Positions 1-6,763 are shown, numbered from the stretch's first letter. The stretch is 7,797 nt of DNA from Pseudomonadota bacterium (GCA_023418355.1 JAEZZU010000170.1:1-7797); one strand, 5' to 3'. A program made the numbers and translations. Notes: generated by a model from the letters alone, not told the origin.

Positions 1-2148
1 ACGCCGCAAGCGCTGCGCCAGCAGGTAAGCAAGGTGGTCGGCAAAGGGGCCGAGGATGGCCGCGCCGAGACGCCGACCAACACGCCCGAGCTGGATAAAT
101 ACTCGCGCGACCTCACCAAGATGGCGCGCGAGGGCAAACTCGATCCGGTCATCGGCCGTGCGCAGGAGATCGAGACCACCATCGAGGTGCTGGCCCGCCG
201 CAAGAAAAACAACCCGGTGCTGATCGGCGAGCCCGGCGTCGGCAAGACCGCCATTGTCGAAGGACTGGCGCAGCGGATGGTCGCCGGCGAAGTGCCCGAG
301 ACGCTGCGCGACAAGCGTCTGGTCGAACTCAACATCAACGCCATGGTGGCAGGCGCCAAGTACCGCGGCGAGTTCGAGGAGCGCGTGCAGAAGGTGCTCA
401 AGGAAGTGACCGAGCACCAGGGCGAGCTGATTCTCTTCATCGACGAGGTGCACACCATCGTCGGTGCAGGCCAGGGTGGCGGCGAAGGCGGGCTGGACGT
501 GGCCAACGTGTTCAAGCCGATGATGGCGCGCGGCGAACTGAACCTGATCGGCGCCACCACGCTCAACGAGTATCAGAAGTACATCGAGAAGGACGCCGCG
601 CTGGAGCGGCGCTTCCAGCCGGTGATGGTGCCCGAGCCGACGGTAGCGCAGACCATGATGATCCTGCGCGGCTTGCGCGACACCTTCGAGGCGCACCACA
701 AGGTCAGCATCACCGAGGATGCGATCATCGCCGCCGCCGAGTTATCGGACCGCTACATCACCGCACGCTTTTTGCCTGACAAGGCCATCGACCTGCTCGA
801 CCAGGCGGCCGCACGCGTGAAGCTGTCGGCCACGGACCGCCCGGTGGCGGTGCAAGAGCTGGAGTCCGAACTGCACCAGCTGCGGCGTGAGCAGGACTAT
901 GTGGCCTCGCGCAAGCAGTACGACAAGGCCGCCGAGCTGGGCAAGCGCATCGAGGCCAAGGAGACTGAACTCAAGAAGCTCGTCGAGGAGTGGGAACGCG
1001 AGCGCGCCTCGGGCAGCGCCGAAGTCAAGGCCGAGCATGTCGCGCAGATCGTCTCGCGCCTGACCGGCATTCCGGTCAACGAGTTGACGGTGGAAGAGCG
1101 CGAAAAGCTGCTGCACCTGGAGCAGCGGCTGCACGAGCGCCTGGTGGGCCAGGACGAAGCGGTGCGCGCGGTGGCCGATGCCGTGCGGTTGTCGCGCGCG
1201 GGCCTGCGCGAAGGCAGCAAGCCGGTGGCGACTTTTCTGTTCCTCGGGCCGACCGGCGTGGGCAAGACCGAGCTCGCCAAGGCGCTGGCCGAGTCCATCT
1301 ATGGCGATGAAGGTGCGCTGCTGCGCATCGACATGTCCGAGTACGGGGAACGCCATACCGTGGCACGCCTGGTGGGTGCGCCTCCGGGTTATGTGGGCTA
1401 TGACGAGGGTGGCCAGCTCACCGAGAAGGTGCGTCGCAAGCCCTACAGCGTGTTGCTGCTGGACGAGATCGAGAAGGCTCACCCTGACGTCTACAACATC
1501 CTGCTACAGGTGTTCGACGACGGGCGGCTCACCGACGGCAAGGGCCGGGTGGTGGATTTCACCAATACCATCATCATCGCCACCTCGAACTTGGGCTCGG
1601 ACATCATCCAGCGTCGGCTGAAGGCCGGTGGCGCCGCCGGTGAGGAATACGAGAAGACCAAGTCCGAGGTGATGGACGTGCTGCGCGGACACTTCCGCCC
1701 CGAGTTCCTCAACCGCATCGACGAGATCATCGTCTTCCATGCGCTGGGCAAGGAAGAGATCCGCCATATCGTCGGCCTGCAGCTCGATCGTGTGACCCGC
1801 AACGCCGCCAGCCAGGGCGTGACGCTGACCTTCGATCAGACCTTGATCGATCACTTCGCGGAGGAAGGCTACAAGCCCGAGTTCGGCGCGCGTGAGCTCA
1901 AGCGGCTGATCCGCAGCGAGCTGGAGACGGCACTGGCGCGCGAGATGCTGGGTGGCGGTATCGGCAAGGGCGATCACGCCAGCGCCCGCTGGGACGACAA
2001 GGCCGAACGGGTGGTCTTCGAGCGCCAGGAGCCACCTGCGAAGCCGGCCGAGCCTGAAAAGCCCGATGCCGCGAACGTGGCCAAGGCACCGCCGAGCGAC
2101 GCGAGCAAGCCTGCGCGCAAGAAGAAGTCAGCGGGTGGCGAATCTTGA
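1..2148 (+). CDS. clpK: ClpK/ClpG-type AAA+ disaggregase, 5' end outside window
   Basis: The reading frame is open from base 1, so this is the last 715 residues of a longer protein and the GTG at 34 is not the start. Seen: first AAA+ module with Walker A GEPGVGKT (about residues 76-83), Walker B LILFIDE (143-149) and arginine-finger ERRF (about 201-204); a short ClpC-sized coiled-coil middle domain (about 281-350); second AAA+ module with Walker A GPTGVGKT (416-423), Walker B SVLLLDE (483-489) and sensor-2 GAR (629-631); then a Pro/Ala/Lys-rich tail of about 40 residues. Known of the family: ClpK/ClpG is a stand-alone ATP-driven disaggregase of the heat-resistance island, with extended N-terminus and C-terminal tail. 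I see no IGF/LGF-type ClpP-docking loop between Walker B2 and sensor 2 (about residues 523-555), which fits disaggregation rather than ClpCP proteolysis. ClpC is the main alternative; the tail and the neighbours favour ClpK. No frameshift is seen. Confidence 0.9.
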   Translation, partial: TPQALRQQVSKVVGKGAEDGRAETPTNTPELDKYSRDLTKMAREGKLDPVIGRAQEIETTIEVLARRKKNNPVLIGEPGVGKTAIVEGLAQRMVAGEVPETLRDKRLVELNINAMVAGAKYRGEFEERVQKVLKEVTEHQGELILFIDEVHTIVGAGQGGGEGGLDVANVFKPMMARGELNLIGATTLNEYQKYIEKDAALERRFQPVMVPEPTVAQTMMILRGLRDTFEAHHKVSITEDAIIAAAELSDRYITARFLPDKAIDLLDQAAARVKLSATDRPVAVQELESELHQLRREQDYVASRKQYDKAAELGKRIEAKETELKKLVEEWERERASGSAEVKAEHVAQIVSRLTGIPVNELTVEEREKLLHLEQRLHERLVGQDEAVRAVADAVRLSRAGLREGSKPVATFLFLGPTGVGKTELAKALAESIYGDEGALLRIDMSEYGERHTVARLVGAPPGYVGYDEGGQLTEKVRRKPYSVLLLDEIEKAHPDVYNILLQVFDDGRLTDGKGRVVDFTNTIIIATSNLGSDIIQRRLKAGGAAGEEYEKTKSEVMDVLRGHFRPEFLNRIDEIIVFHALGKEEIRHIVGLQLDRVTRNAASQGVTLTFDQTLIDHFAEEGYKPEFGARELKRLIRSELETALAREMLGGGIGKGDHASARWDDKAERVVFERQEPPAKPAEPEKPDAANVAKAPPSDASKPARKKKSAGGES

Positions 2149-2204
2149 GCGATGGGGGCTGTCGTGTCCGACCCCAACGGCTGACATGGGCAGTCACCCT
2201 CTCG

Positions 2205-2456
2205 CCCACGGTGCCCGAGCCCGTATCGCCGCCGCTTGCCGGCCTGGCGCACCTGGTGTGACGCGCCACCGGCCAGTCGCTGACCAGCGGCAACCGCATC
2301 GAGCCGCTCATCGATGGCGAGCAGGCCTACCCGGTCATGCTCGCTGCCATCGAATCGGCGCGGCACAGCGTTGCGCTGGCTTCGTACGTCTTCGATAGCC
2401 AAGGCATCGGGGCGCAGCTCGTCGATGCGCTGCGCCGGGCTCATGCGCGCGGCGTC
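2205..2456 (+). pseudogene. Cardiolipin synthase-like phospholipase D, N-terminal remnant
   Basis: In frame 3 the residues SGNRIEPLIDGEQAYPVM and SVALASYVFDSQGIGAQLVD resemble the region before the first HKD motif of short cardiolipin synthases (PLD superfamily). Neither HKD motif is present, so no catalytic centre remains. An in-frame TGA at 2259-2261 interrupts what looks like continuous coding (HLV-stop-RATGQSL), so even this fragment carries a nonsense change. The original start is not clear; GTG 2211 or a start just after the clpK stop are possible. At about 2457 the sequence passes in frame into FtsH sequence. Intact relatives would make cardiolipin in the inner membrane; this piece cannot. 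Assignment is by motif resemblance only. Confidence 0.65.
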
Positions 2457-2816
2457 GGCAGCCACGACGAGCGCGAGCAGACCCTCAACCAGCTGCTCAC
2501 AGAGATGGACGGCTTCGACAGCTCGGTCGGGTTGATCATCCTCGCCGCCACCAACCGCCCCGAAATCCTCGACCAGACACGCATCGACCAAGCCATCCGT
2601 GACATCGTGATGGGTGTGTTTGATCGTGCATACCGAATTATCGAAATTAACCGAGAAGTGCTGGAGCGCTGCGCGCGCGAACTGCTCGCACGGGAAACGC
2701 CGGATGCATACAGCTTCCGGCAACTGACGCAAGGGCTACAGCTCGAATCCCCATGTCACAGCGGCCCAACTGCCGGAGCCATTACTTCCTCTGTGTCCCA
2801 AGGATCCATCTCATGA
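2457..2816 (+). pseudogene. ftsH: FtsH remnant with large internal deletion, fused to the PLD fragment
   Basis: Two separate FtsH pieces are joined in one frame. The first (about 2457-2576) holds DEREQTLNQLLTEMDGF and the sensor-1 motif LAATNRPE, which lie just after Walker B in FtsH. The second (about 2577-2741) holds RIDQAIRDIVMGVFDRA and ELLARET, from the C-terminal helices of the M41 peptidase domain. Missing are the membrane segments, Walker A and B, the second region of homology with arginine fingers, and the HEXXH zinc site. The protein would be neither ATPase nor protease. The internal join lies by a short direct repeat, TCGACCA, at 2569-2575 and 2584-2590. With the PLD fragment, the frame runs from ATG 2337 to TGA 2814-2816 (159 residues). 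The last 25 or so residues are not recognisable as FtsH. The ATG at 2337 has no good ribosome binding site. Confidence 0.8.
2800..2804 (+). promoter_or_regulatory. Ribosome binding site of the former thioredoxin gene
   Basis: AAGGA lies 8 bases before ATG 2813. This identifies that ATG as the original thioredoxin-2 start, although the recognisable zinc-ribbon sequence now continues in a different frame. Confidence 0.6.
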
Positions 2817-2954
2817 GGACAGCATTCATATCGTCTGCCCACACTGTCAATCCCTCAATCGCGAGCCAGCCAACAAGTTGGCAGAGAAGCCCAATTGCGG
2901 GCGGTGCCAGCACCCGCTGTTCACCGGAGAACCCATCGAGCTGACCACAGCGAC
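2813..2954 (+). pseudogene. Thioredoxin-2 (TrxC-like) N-terminal zinc-ribbon remnant
   Basis: Frame 1 from 2815 encodes DSIHIVCPHCQSLNREPANK, then CGRC and HPLFTGEPIEL, the two-CXXC zinc ribbon that opens thioredoxin-2 proteins. The thioredoxin fold with its WCGPC redox site is absent. The coding sequence is replaced in frame, at about 2955, by PAS-protein sequence. The likely original start is ATG 2813 (AAGGA 8 bases upstream), but from this ATG the frame is +2, not the zinc-ribbon frame. ATG-AG-GAC reads naturally as ATG-AGN-GAC (Met-Ser-Asp) with one base lost, giving the family's usual MSDS opening. ATG 2813 also overlaps the TGA of the preceding chimeric frame (ATGA), an arrangement typical of coupled translation. 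A thioredoxin belongs to this island; this copy is dead. Confidence 0.75.
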
Positions 2955-4231
2955 GGTAGAGGACATCGCCGATCTCAAGAGGGTCGAGCAGGCGCTGAAC
3001 GTTATGCGCCGACAGCGAGAAGAGTTGGCCAGCCACGTTCCCGGTATGCTTTACCAATACCGTCTTCGTCTGGACGGCAGCTCGCACTTCCCTTATGCCA
3101 GCGCGAGGATACAGGAAATATACGGGGTTACACCGGAGGATGTTGTTGAAGATGCCACTCCTGTGTTCGCTGCGCTCCATCCTGAAGACCGCGACCGTGT
3201 GCATGAAACCATACGGGCGTCGGGGCAGTCACTCGCGCTTTGGCATGACGAGTACCGGGTGCAGTTTCCAGACGGTCGGGTGATCTGGGTCGAAGGCGAG
3301 GCGTCGCCTGAAGCCATGCCTGATGGGAGCATCCTCTGGCACGGCTATATCCATGATGTCACCTCACGCAGAAGATCCGCGGAAGAGCTTCGCCTTGCGG
3401 CTAAAGTTTTGGTTCATCGCGCATCTACGGGGTATGTTGTCACGACATCCCGGCGCCCAGCCGCAAGACCTTGAACTGGAAATCCTCGAAACCAGCGCCG
3501 TGGAGGACTTCGTTCAAGTGTCTCAGTTGATGGCGCTGTGCGAGAGGATGAGATTGCGTTTTGCCCTCGACGATTTCGGCAGCGGCTATTCCTCGCTGAC
3601 CTATCTGAAGCGCCTGCCCGCGCACCTGCTCAAGATCGACCAAGGTTTTATACGCGACATGCTCGAGGATCCGGACGATATCGCCATCCTGGATGCGCTA
3701 CTGGCACTGGCAAGGTCGTTTGGCAGGAACTGCATCGCGGAGGGAGTCGAATCCATTCAGCATGGTGAAATGCTGCTGCGTATGGGATGCGAGTGGGGCC
3801 AGGGTTATGCCATCGGGCATCCGATGCCGGCGCATGAATTCGAGCAATGGCTACACACCTGGCAGTTACCCTTATCCTGGAAAGGATTCAAGCCTGACAG
3901 TCGCTCTGCGCTGCCCGTGCCGTTCACATACGCCGACCACCGGGTCTGGATTTCCCAGATGATCGACTATCTGTCAGGTAAGACCCAAGTGCCGCCTCAA
4001 CCCGAAGCACTCCAATACTGGCGGGATCAAAGTGGCCGCCCTGCGTTCTTCGGCAAGGATCCTGATGACCCGGTCGATGTCCTGCATCAGAGCATCCAGC
4101 AGTTAGCGCACACCCTGAGTGAAATGAAAAATGCCGGCCGTGTCGAGGCATTGAGGGCTGGCATCGACAAGTTGCAACATTTGCAGGCGGATCTGCTGGG
4201 GTTGCTGCTGCCGGACCAGAAACCGGATTGA
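2955..4231 (+). pseudogene. PAS-(GGDEF)-EAL c-di-GMP phosphodiesterase, broken, with CZB-like tail
   Basis: The first part (frame 1, to about 3408) is a PAS_3-like domain, about 3010-3363, from GMLYQYRLRLDG to HGYIHDVTSRR, preceded by DIADLKRVEQAL, the typical end of another PAS/PAC unit. Near 3405-3413 the sequence jumps to frame 2 and to the second half of an EAL domain. The GGDEF domain usual in this architecture and the first half of EAL are gone. Retained in EAL: LELEILETS, DDFGSGYSS (Asp-Asp), LKIDQ, AEGVE and QGY. Missing: the EALxR glutamate and the VNLS asparagine needed for metal binding. The frame-1 ORF stops at 3472-3474; the frame-2 ORF could start at ATG 3323 and gives 302 residues. 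After EAL, 3920-4230 resembles a zinc-binding CZB domain (DHRVW, YWRDQSG, LHQSIQQLAH) without its cysteine. An intact homologue would hydrolyse c-di-GMP; this one should not. Confidence 0.8.
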
Positions 4232-4386
4232 TGCCATGCATGGGACAAAGGGTTGACGTGCAAGAGGCTGATCCATCCATCGGCGGCGCCACGAGCGCGC
4301 AGGATATTATGCGCTGGGTGGCTTCGCAATTGCCTCGGCAATCCAGGTGTAATCGAGTCGTCTTCTCGGACTCCCCGTTCCATTAA
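4231..4386 (+). CDS. Possible small protein, 51 residues, unknown
   Basis: ATG 4231 overlaps the EAL-frame stop by one base (TGATG), which would allow coupled translation, and the frame runs to TAA 4384-4386. The predicted product begins MPCMGQRVDVQEADPSIGG and contains AQDIMRWVASQLP, which could form a short amphipathic helix. A second in-frame start, GTG 4258, has AAAGGG 5 bases upstream. I do not recognise a family. It may instead be the remnant of a gene deleted between the phosphodiesterase and psiE, or simply an open stretch in GC-rich leader DNA. The rest of the 181-base gap before psiE holds no promoter or terminator I can support. Confidence 0.3.
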   Translation: MPCMGQRVDVQEADPSIGGATSAQDIMRWVASQLPRQSRCNRVVFSDSPFH

Positions 4387-4396
4387 CGTTTCATTG

Positions 4397-4404
4397 AAAG
4401 AGAG
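4397..4404 (+). promoter_or_regulatory. psiE ribosome binding site
   Basis: AAAGAGAG sits 8 bases before ATG 4413. It supports that ATG as the start and independent translation of psiE after the 181-base gap. Confidence 0.55.
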
Positions 4405-4412
4405 CAACGCTT

Positions 4413-4913
4413 ATGCATAAAGAATCTGGCCACACGGCCCTTGACGAGATACGCTCCCAGTGGCGGTTGATGACGTTTTACGAGCGCTTCGAGCAGGTCG
4501 TCGCCCTCGTTCTGTCGGCGGTAATTGCCGTCATCATCGTGGTGTCGCTCTTCCAGCTCATCGCCATCGTCTTCACGCTGCTGGTTCTCGATGCTTTCAA
4601 TCCCCTGGACCACAAGGTATTCCAGAGCGTGTTCGGCATGATCATGACGCTTTTGATCGCGATGGAGTTCAAGCATTCCATCGTGCGCGTGGCGCTGCGT
4701 AAGGAAAGCATCATCCAGGTCAAGACGGTGGTCCTGATCGCGCTGATCGCACTCTCCCGCAAGTTCGTGATCCTCGACTCCGACGCGAGCCCCGCAAAGA
4801 TAGCCGCGCTGGCAGGCGCCACGCTGGCTCTGGGTGCGACCTACTGGCTGCTGCGCGAGCGCGACGGCCACGCCGCCGAGACATCTGAGCATGACCCGTC
4901 ATCATCCCAGTGA
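4413..4913 (+). CDS. psiE: PsiE-family inner-membrane protein
   Basis: A 166-residue protein with the PsiE (phosphate-starvation-inducible E) pattern. It has a charged N-terminus with FYERFEQVV, a long hydrophobic stretch (about 28-59), a conserved central region (FQSVFGMIMTLLIAMEFKHS, 70-89), the segment VRVALRKESIIQVKTVVLIA, and hydrophobic spans at about 103-118 and 129-147, giving about four membrane segments. The short hydrophilic tail (DGHAAETSEHDPSSSQ) is probably cytoplasmic or disordered. The molecular function of PsiE is not established. In the heat-resistance island a psiE homologue lies between kefB and the M48 protease; here kefB is missing and the broken phosphodiesterase precedes it. 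The 3' end overlaps the M48 gene by 23 bases, which suggests cotranscription. No frameshift or internal stop is seen, unlike in its immediate neighbours. Confidence 0.88.
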   Translation: MHKESGHTALDEIRSQWRLMTFYERFEQVVALVLSAVIAVIIVVSLFQLIAIVFTLLVLDAFNPLDHKVFQSVFGMIMTLLIAMEFKHSIVRVALRKESIIQVKTVVLIALIALSRKFVILDSDASPAKIAALAGATLALGATYWLLRERDGHAAETSEHDPSSSQ

Positions 4914-5412
4914 CCTGCGCGCGGCGTTGTTGCAACATCGCCGGCTCAACCGCCTGCAGACGGGGTTGCTGGTCCTGACCCTGGTCGGGATTGCAACCGC
5001 TGCGGGGAGCCTGTTGTTCGGCGAAGGCGGCTTTTGGCTCGCGCTGTTTGCCGTTGCAGGCGCGCTGCTGCTGGAGCCGGCAGCCGCGTCGGCGCTGACC
5101 CTGCGCCTGTATCGCGCGCGGGCACTGCACCCGCACGAAGCCCCGAGATTTGGGCCATGTTGCGCGAGCTGTCCGTCCGTGCCGGTTTGCCCGCAACGCC
5201 GGTGCCGCACTACGTGCCCAGCGGCATCGCAATGTCAATGCCTTTGCCAACGGCTCCAGGCGCCTTGCCTCCATTGCTCTCACGGATGGTCTGCCCGGCT
5301 GGGGAAATCCCGAGCCGTCTTGGTTGCGCACGCATACGGCGTGCAGCGGATCGTATCGCGCGCCTGATGGAGTTGACGTCTCAGCCATCGCAGACCCTGC
5401 CGTTCCAAACGG
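4891..5412 (+). pseudogene. M48-family membrane metalloprotease, frameshifted and internally deleted
   Basis: The start is ATG 4891, inside psiE's 3' end (23-base overlap). Frame 1 gives MTRHHPSDLRAALLQHRRLN, two hydrophobic spans (about residues 21-37 and 48-66) and RALHPHEAP. Homology then moves to frame 3 at about 5145 (EIWAMLRELSVRAGLPATPV, then PHYVPSGIA), to frame 2 at about 5231 (NVNAFANGSRRLASIALTDGL), and back to frame 3 at about 5335 (AADRIARLMEL). Each shift fits a small loss: one G in CCCC(G)GAG, one A in GCA(A)AT, and two bases in CAT(CC)ACGG. In addition LTDGL runs directly into NPEPSWLRTH, deleting the HEXXH zinc site and the remaining catalytic region. An intact homologue would be an HtpX-like inner-membrane protease. 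The 3' end merges into the IS21-like repeat. Single-base shifts alone could be sequencing errors; the internal deletion cannot be explained that way. Confidence 0.85.
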
Positions 5413-5490
5413 TGTCGATTTCCTCCCAGAAGTGACCCACTAGCCTGCGGGTCAGTTCTCTGCGGGTCAGTTCTGCGTGGAAATCAACAC
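5412..5490 (+). repeat. Facing inverted repeats resembling IS21-family ends, internal part absent
   Basis: The arm at 5412-5440 is the imperfect reverse complement of the arm at 5462-5490: 24 of 29 positions match, with a 21-base spacer. Each arm has the form GGGTCA-N-TTCTG-then-GGAAATC-N-ACAC, the repeat type I associate with IS21-family termini. The spacer also holds a second copy of part of the right arm: CTGCGGGTCAGTTCT occurs twice in perfect tandem (5445-5459 and 5460-5474). No istA or istB coding sequence is present. The element lies between the M48 pseudogene and degP and supplies the last residues of the M48 frame. It could be a deletion scar of one or two IS21-like copies or a small non-autonomous element. 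Confidence 0.6.
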
Positions 5491-5575
5491 AAACGGATTA
5501 TCTCGTGCCAAGGTCGTTCGCCCCGATGTGCCCACCACGCCGGGGCCTGAGCGGCCTTTGGCGCTAAATCACTCG

Positions 5576-5582
5576 AAAGGAG
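5576..5582 (+). promoter_or_regulatory. degP ribosome binding site
   Basis: AAAGGAG, a near-perfect Shine-Dalgarno sequence 8 bases before ATG 5591. It decides the start against the longer in-frame GTG at 5477, which would begin inside the IS21-like repeat. Confidence 0.8.
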
Positions 5583-5590
5583 CCTCCGTC

Positions 5591-6745
5591 ATGTCTTCCC
5601 CCGGTCCTTACCCACAACGCCCAGCTCCTGATCATTTCGTCCGGCGGTGGCTCGTCATCACTGCGTGCGTTGCAGCACTCATGCTGTTCTGGCAGTTCCT
5701 GCCCGCCATCGAAGCCTGGTTCAGCCCGCGCCAAGCCGCTGAGCGCACCGTCACGCCGCGTGACGATCTGGCCGCTGACGAACAGGCCACCATCGAACTG
5801 TTCGAAAAATCACGCGCCTCGGTGGTCTACATCACCACCGCGCAGCTGGTGCGCGACGTCTGGACGCGCAATGTCTTCTCCGTGCCTCGTGGCACGGGAT
5901 CGGGCTTCATCTGGGACGACGCCGGCCACGTCGTCACCAATTTCCACGTTATCCAGGGCGCGTCCGAAGCCACCGTCAAACTCGCCGATGGCCGCGACTA
6001 CCAGGCCGCACTGGTGGGGGCGAGCCCAGCACACGACATCGCCGTACTCAAGATCGGCATCGGCTTCAAACGTCCGCCTGCCGTGCCGGTCGGCACCAGC
6101 GCCGACCTCAAGGTGGGACAGAAGGTGTTTGCTATCGGCAACCCCTTTGGCTTGGACTGGACGCTCACCACCGGCATCGTCTCCGCGCTCGACCGCTCGT
6201 TACCGGGAGAAGCGGGCGGCCCGGCCATTGATCACCTGGTTCAGACCGACGCCGCCATCAACCCCGGCAACTCGGGTGGCCCCCTGCTCGATTCGGCCGG
6301 GCGCCTCATCGGCATCAACACGGCGATCTACAGCCCCTCCGGCGCCTCGGCTGGGATCGGTTTTGCCGTGCCGGTGGACACCGTCATGCGGGTAGTGCCG
6401 CAACTCATCAAGACCGGCAGATACATCCGCCCGGCGCTTGGCATCGAGGTGGACGAACAGCTCAATCAGCGCCTGCTTGCGCTGACGGGAAGCAAGGGCG
6501 TATTCGTGCTGCGTGTCACCCCCGGCTCGGCAGCGCACAAAGCCGGGCTCGCTGGGGTCGAGATTACCCCACAAGGCATCGTGCCCGGCGACCGCATCAT
6601 CGGTGTTGATGGCAAGGCAACGGACGATGTGGCCAAGCTGCTCGCGCGGCTAGACGACAGGAAGGTCGGCGATGTCGTAGTCTTGTCCGTGGATCGGGCC
6701 GGCAAATCGCGAGAGGTGCAGATGGAGTTGCAGCCCGGGATTTGA
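5591..6745 (+). CDS. degP: Membrane-anchored HtrA/Deg serine protease with one PDZ domain
   Basis: A 384-residue trypsin-like serine protease. A single hydrophobic segment (about residues 20-38), without a convincing signal-peptidase site, suggests a membrane anchor with the body in the periplasm. The triad is visible: His119 in NFHVI, Asp149 in AHDIAVLKI and Ser228 in NPGNSGGPL. One PDZ domain covers about 280-382 (GVFVLRVTPGSAAHKAGL, then VPGDRIIGVDG). There is no long Q-rich LA loop and no second PDZ, so by architecture it is DegS-like; the symbol degP follows usage for this island's last gene. Deg proteases cut misfolded envelope proteins, complementing cytoplasmic disaggregation by ClpK. 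The gene is intact with a strong ribosome binding site. Its leader is occupied by the IS21-like repeat, so its promoter is uncertain. It ends 18 bases from the convergent endolysin gene. Confidence 0.92.
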   Translation: MSSPGPYPQRPAPDHFVRRWLVITACVAALMLFWQFLPAIEAWFSPRQAAERTVTPRDDLAADEQATIELFEKSRASVVYITTAQLVRDVWTRNVFSVPRGTGSGFIWDDAGHVVTNFHVIQGASEATVKLADGRDYQAALVGASPAHDIAVLKIGIGFKRPPAVPVGTSADLKVGQKVFAIGNPFGLDWTLTTGIVSALDRSLPGEAGGPAIDHLVQTDAAINPGNSGGPLLDSAGRLIGINTAIYSPSGASAGIGFAVPVDTVMRVVPQLIKTGRYIRPALGIEVDEQLNQRLLALTGSKGVFVLRVTPGSAAHKAGLAGVEITPQGIVPGDRIIGVDGKATDDVAKLLARLDDRKVGDVVVLSVDRAGKSREVQMELQPGI

Positions 6746-6763
6746 TTCAGTTGAATCTCTGGT

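Noticed and set aside
742..1482. Long - strand open frame (246 residues) opposite clpK, and other antisense frames in 897-1977
   Set aside because: They lie entirely antisense to a strongly conserved AAA+ coding frame in GC-rich DNA, have low-complexity composition and match no family I know.
2155..2175. GGGG...CCCC interrupted inverted repeat after clpK as a terminator
   Set aside because: The stem is broken by unpaired bases and there is no T run after it.
1974..2732. 252-residue - strand frame over the clpK 3' end and the PLD/FtsH remnants
   Set aside because: The + strand has clear PLD and FtsH motifs in the codon-aligned frame; the - strand frame is its shadow.
4253..4310. TTGACG plus TATTAT as a psiE promoter
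   Set aside because: The two boxes are about 45 bases apart; no properly spaced partner or convincing heat-shock (sigma-32) promoter was found.
5477..5590. N-terminal extension of degP from GTG 5477 (38 extra residues)
   Set aside because: It would start inside the IS21-like repeat, has no ribosome binding site, and ATG 5591 has an excellent one.
6744..6757. Palindrome GATTCAGTTGAATC between degP and the endolysin gene as a bidirectional terminator
   Set aside because: The stem is at most 5 AT-rich pairs with a 4-base loop and no T tract.
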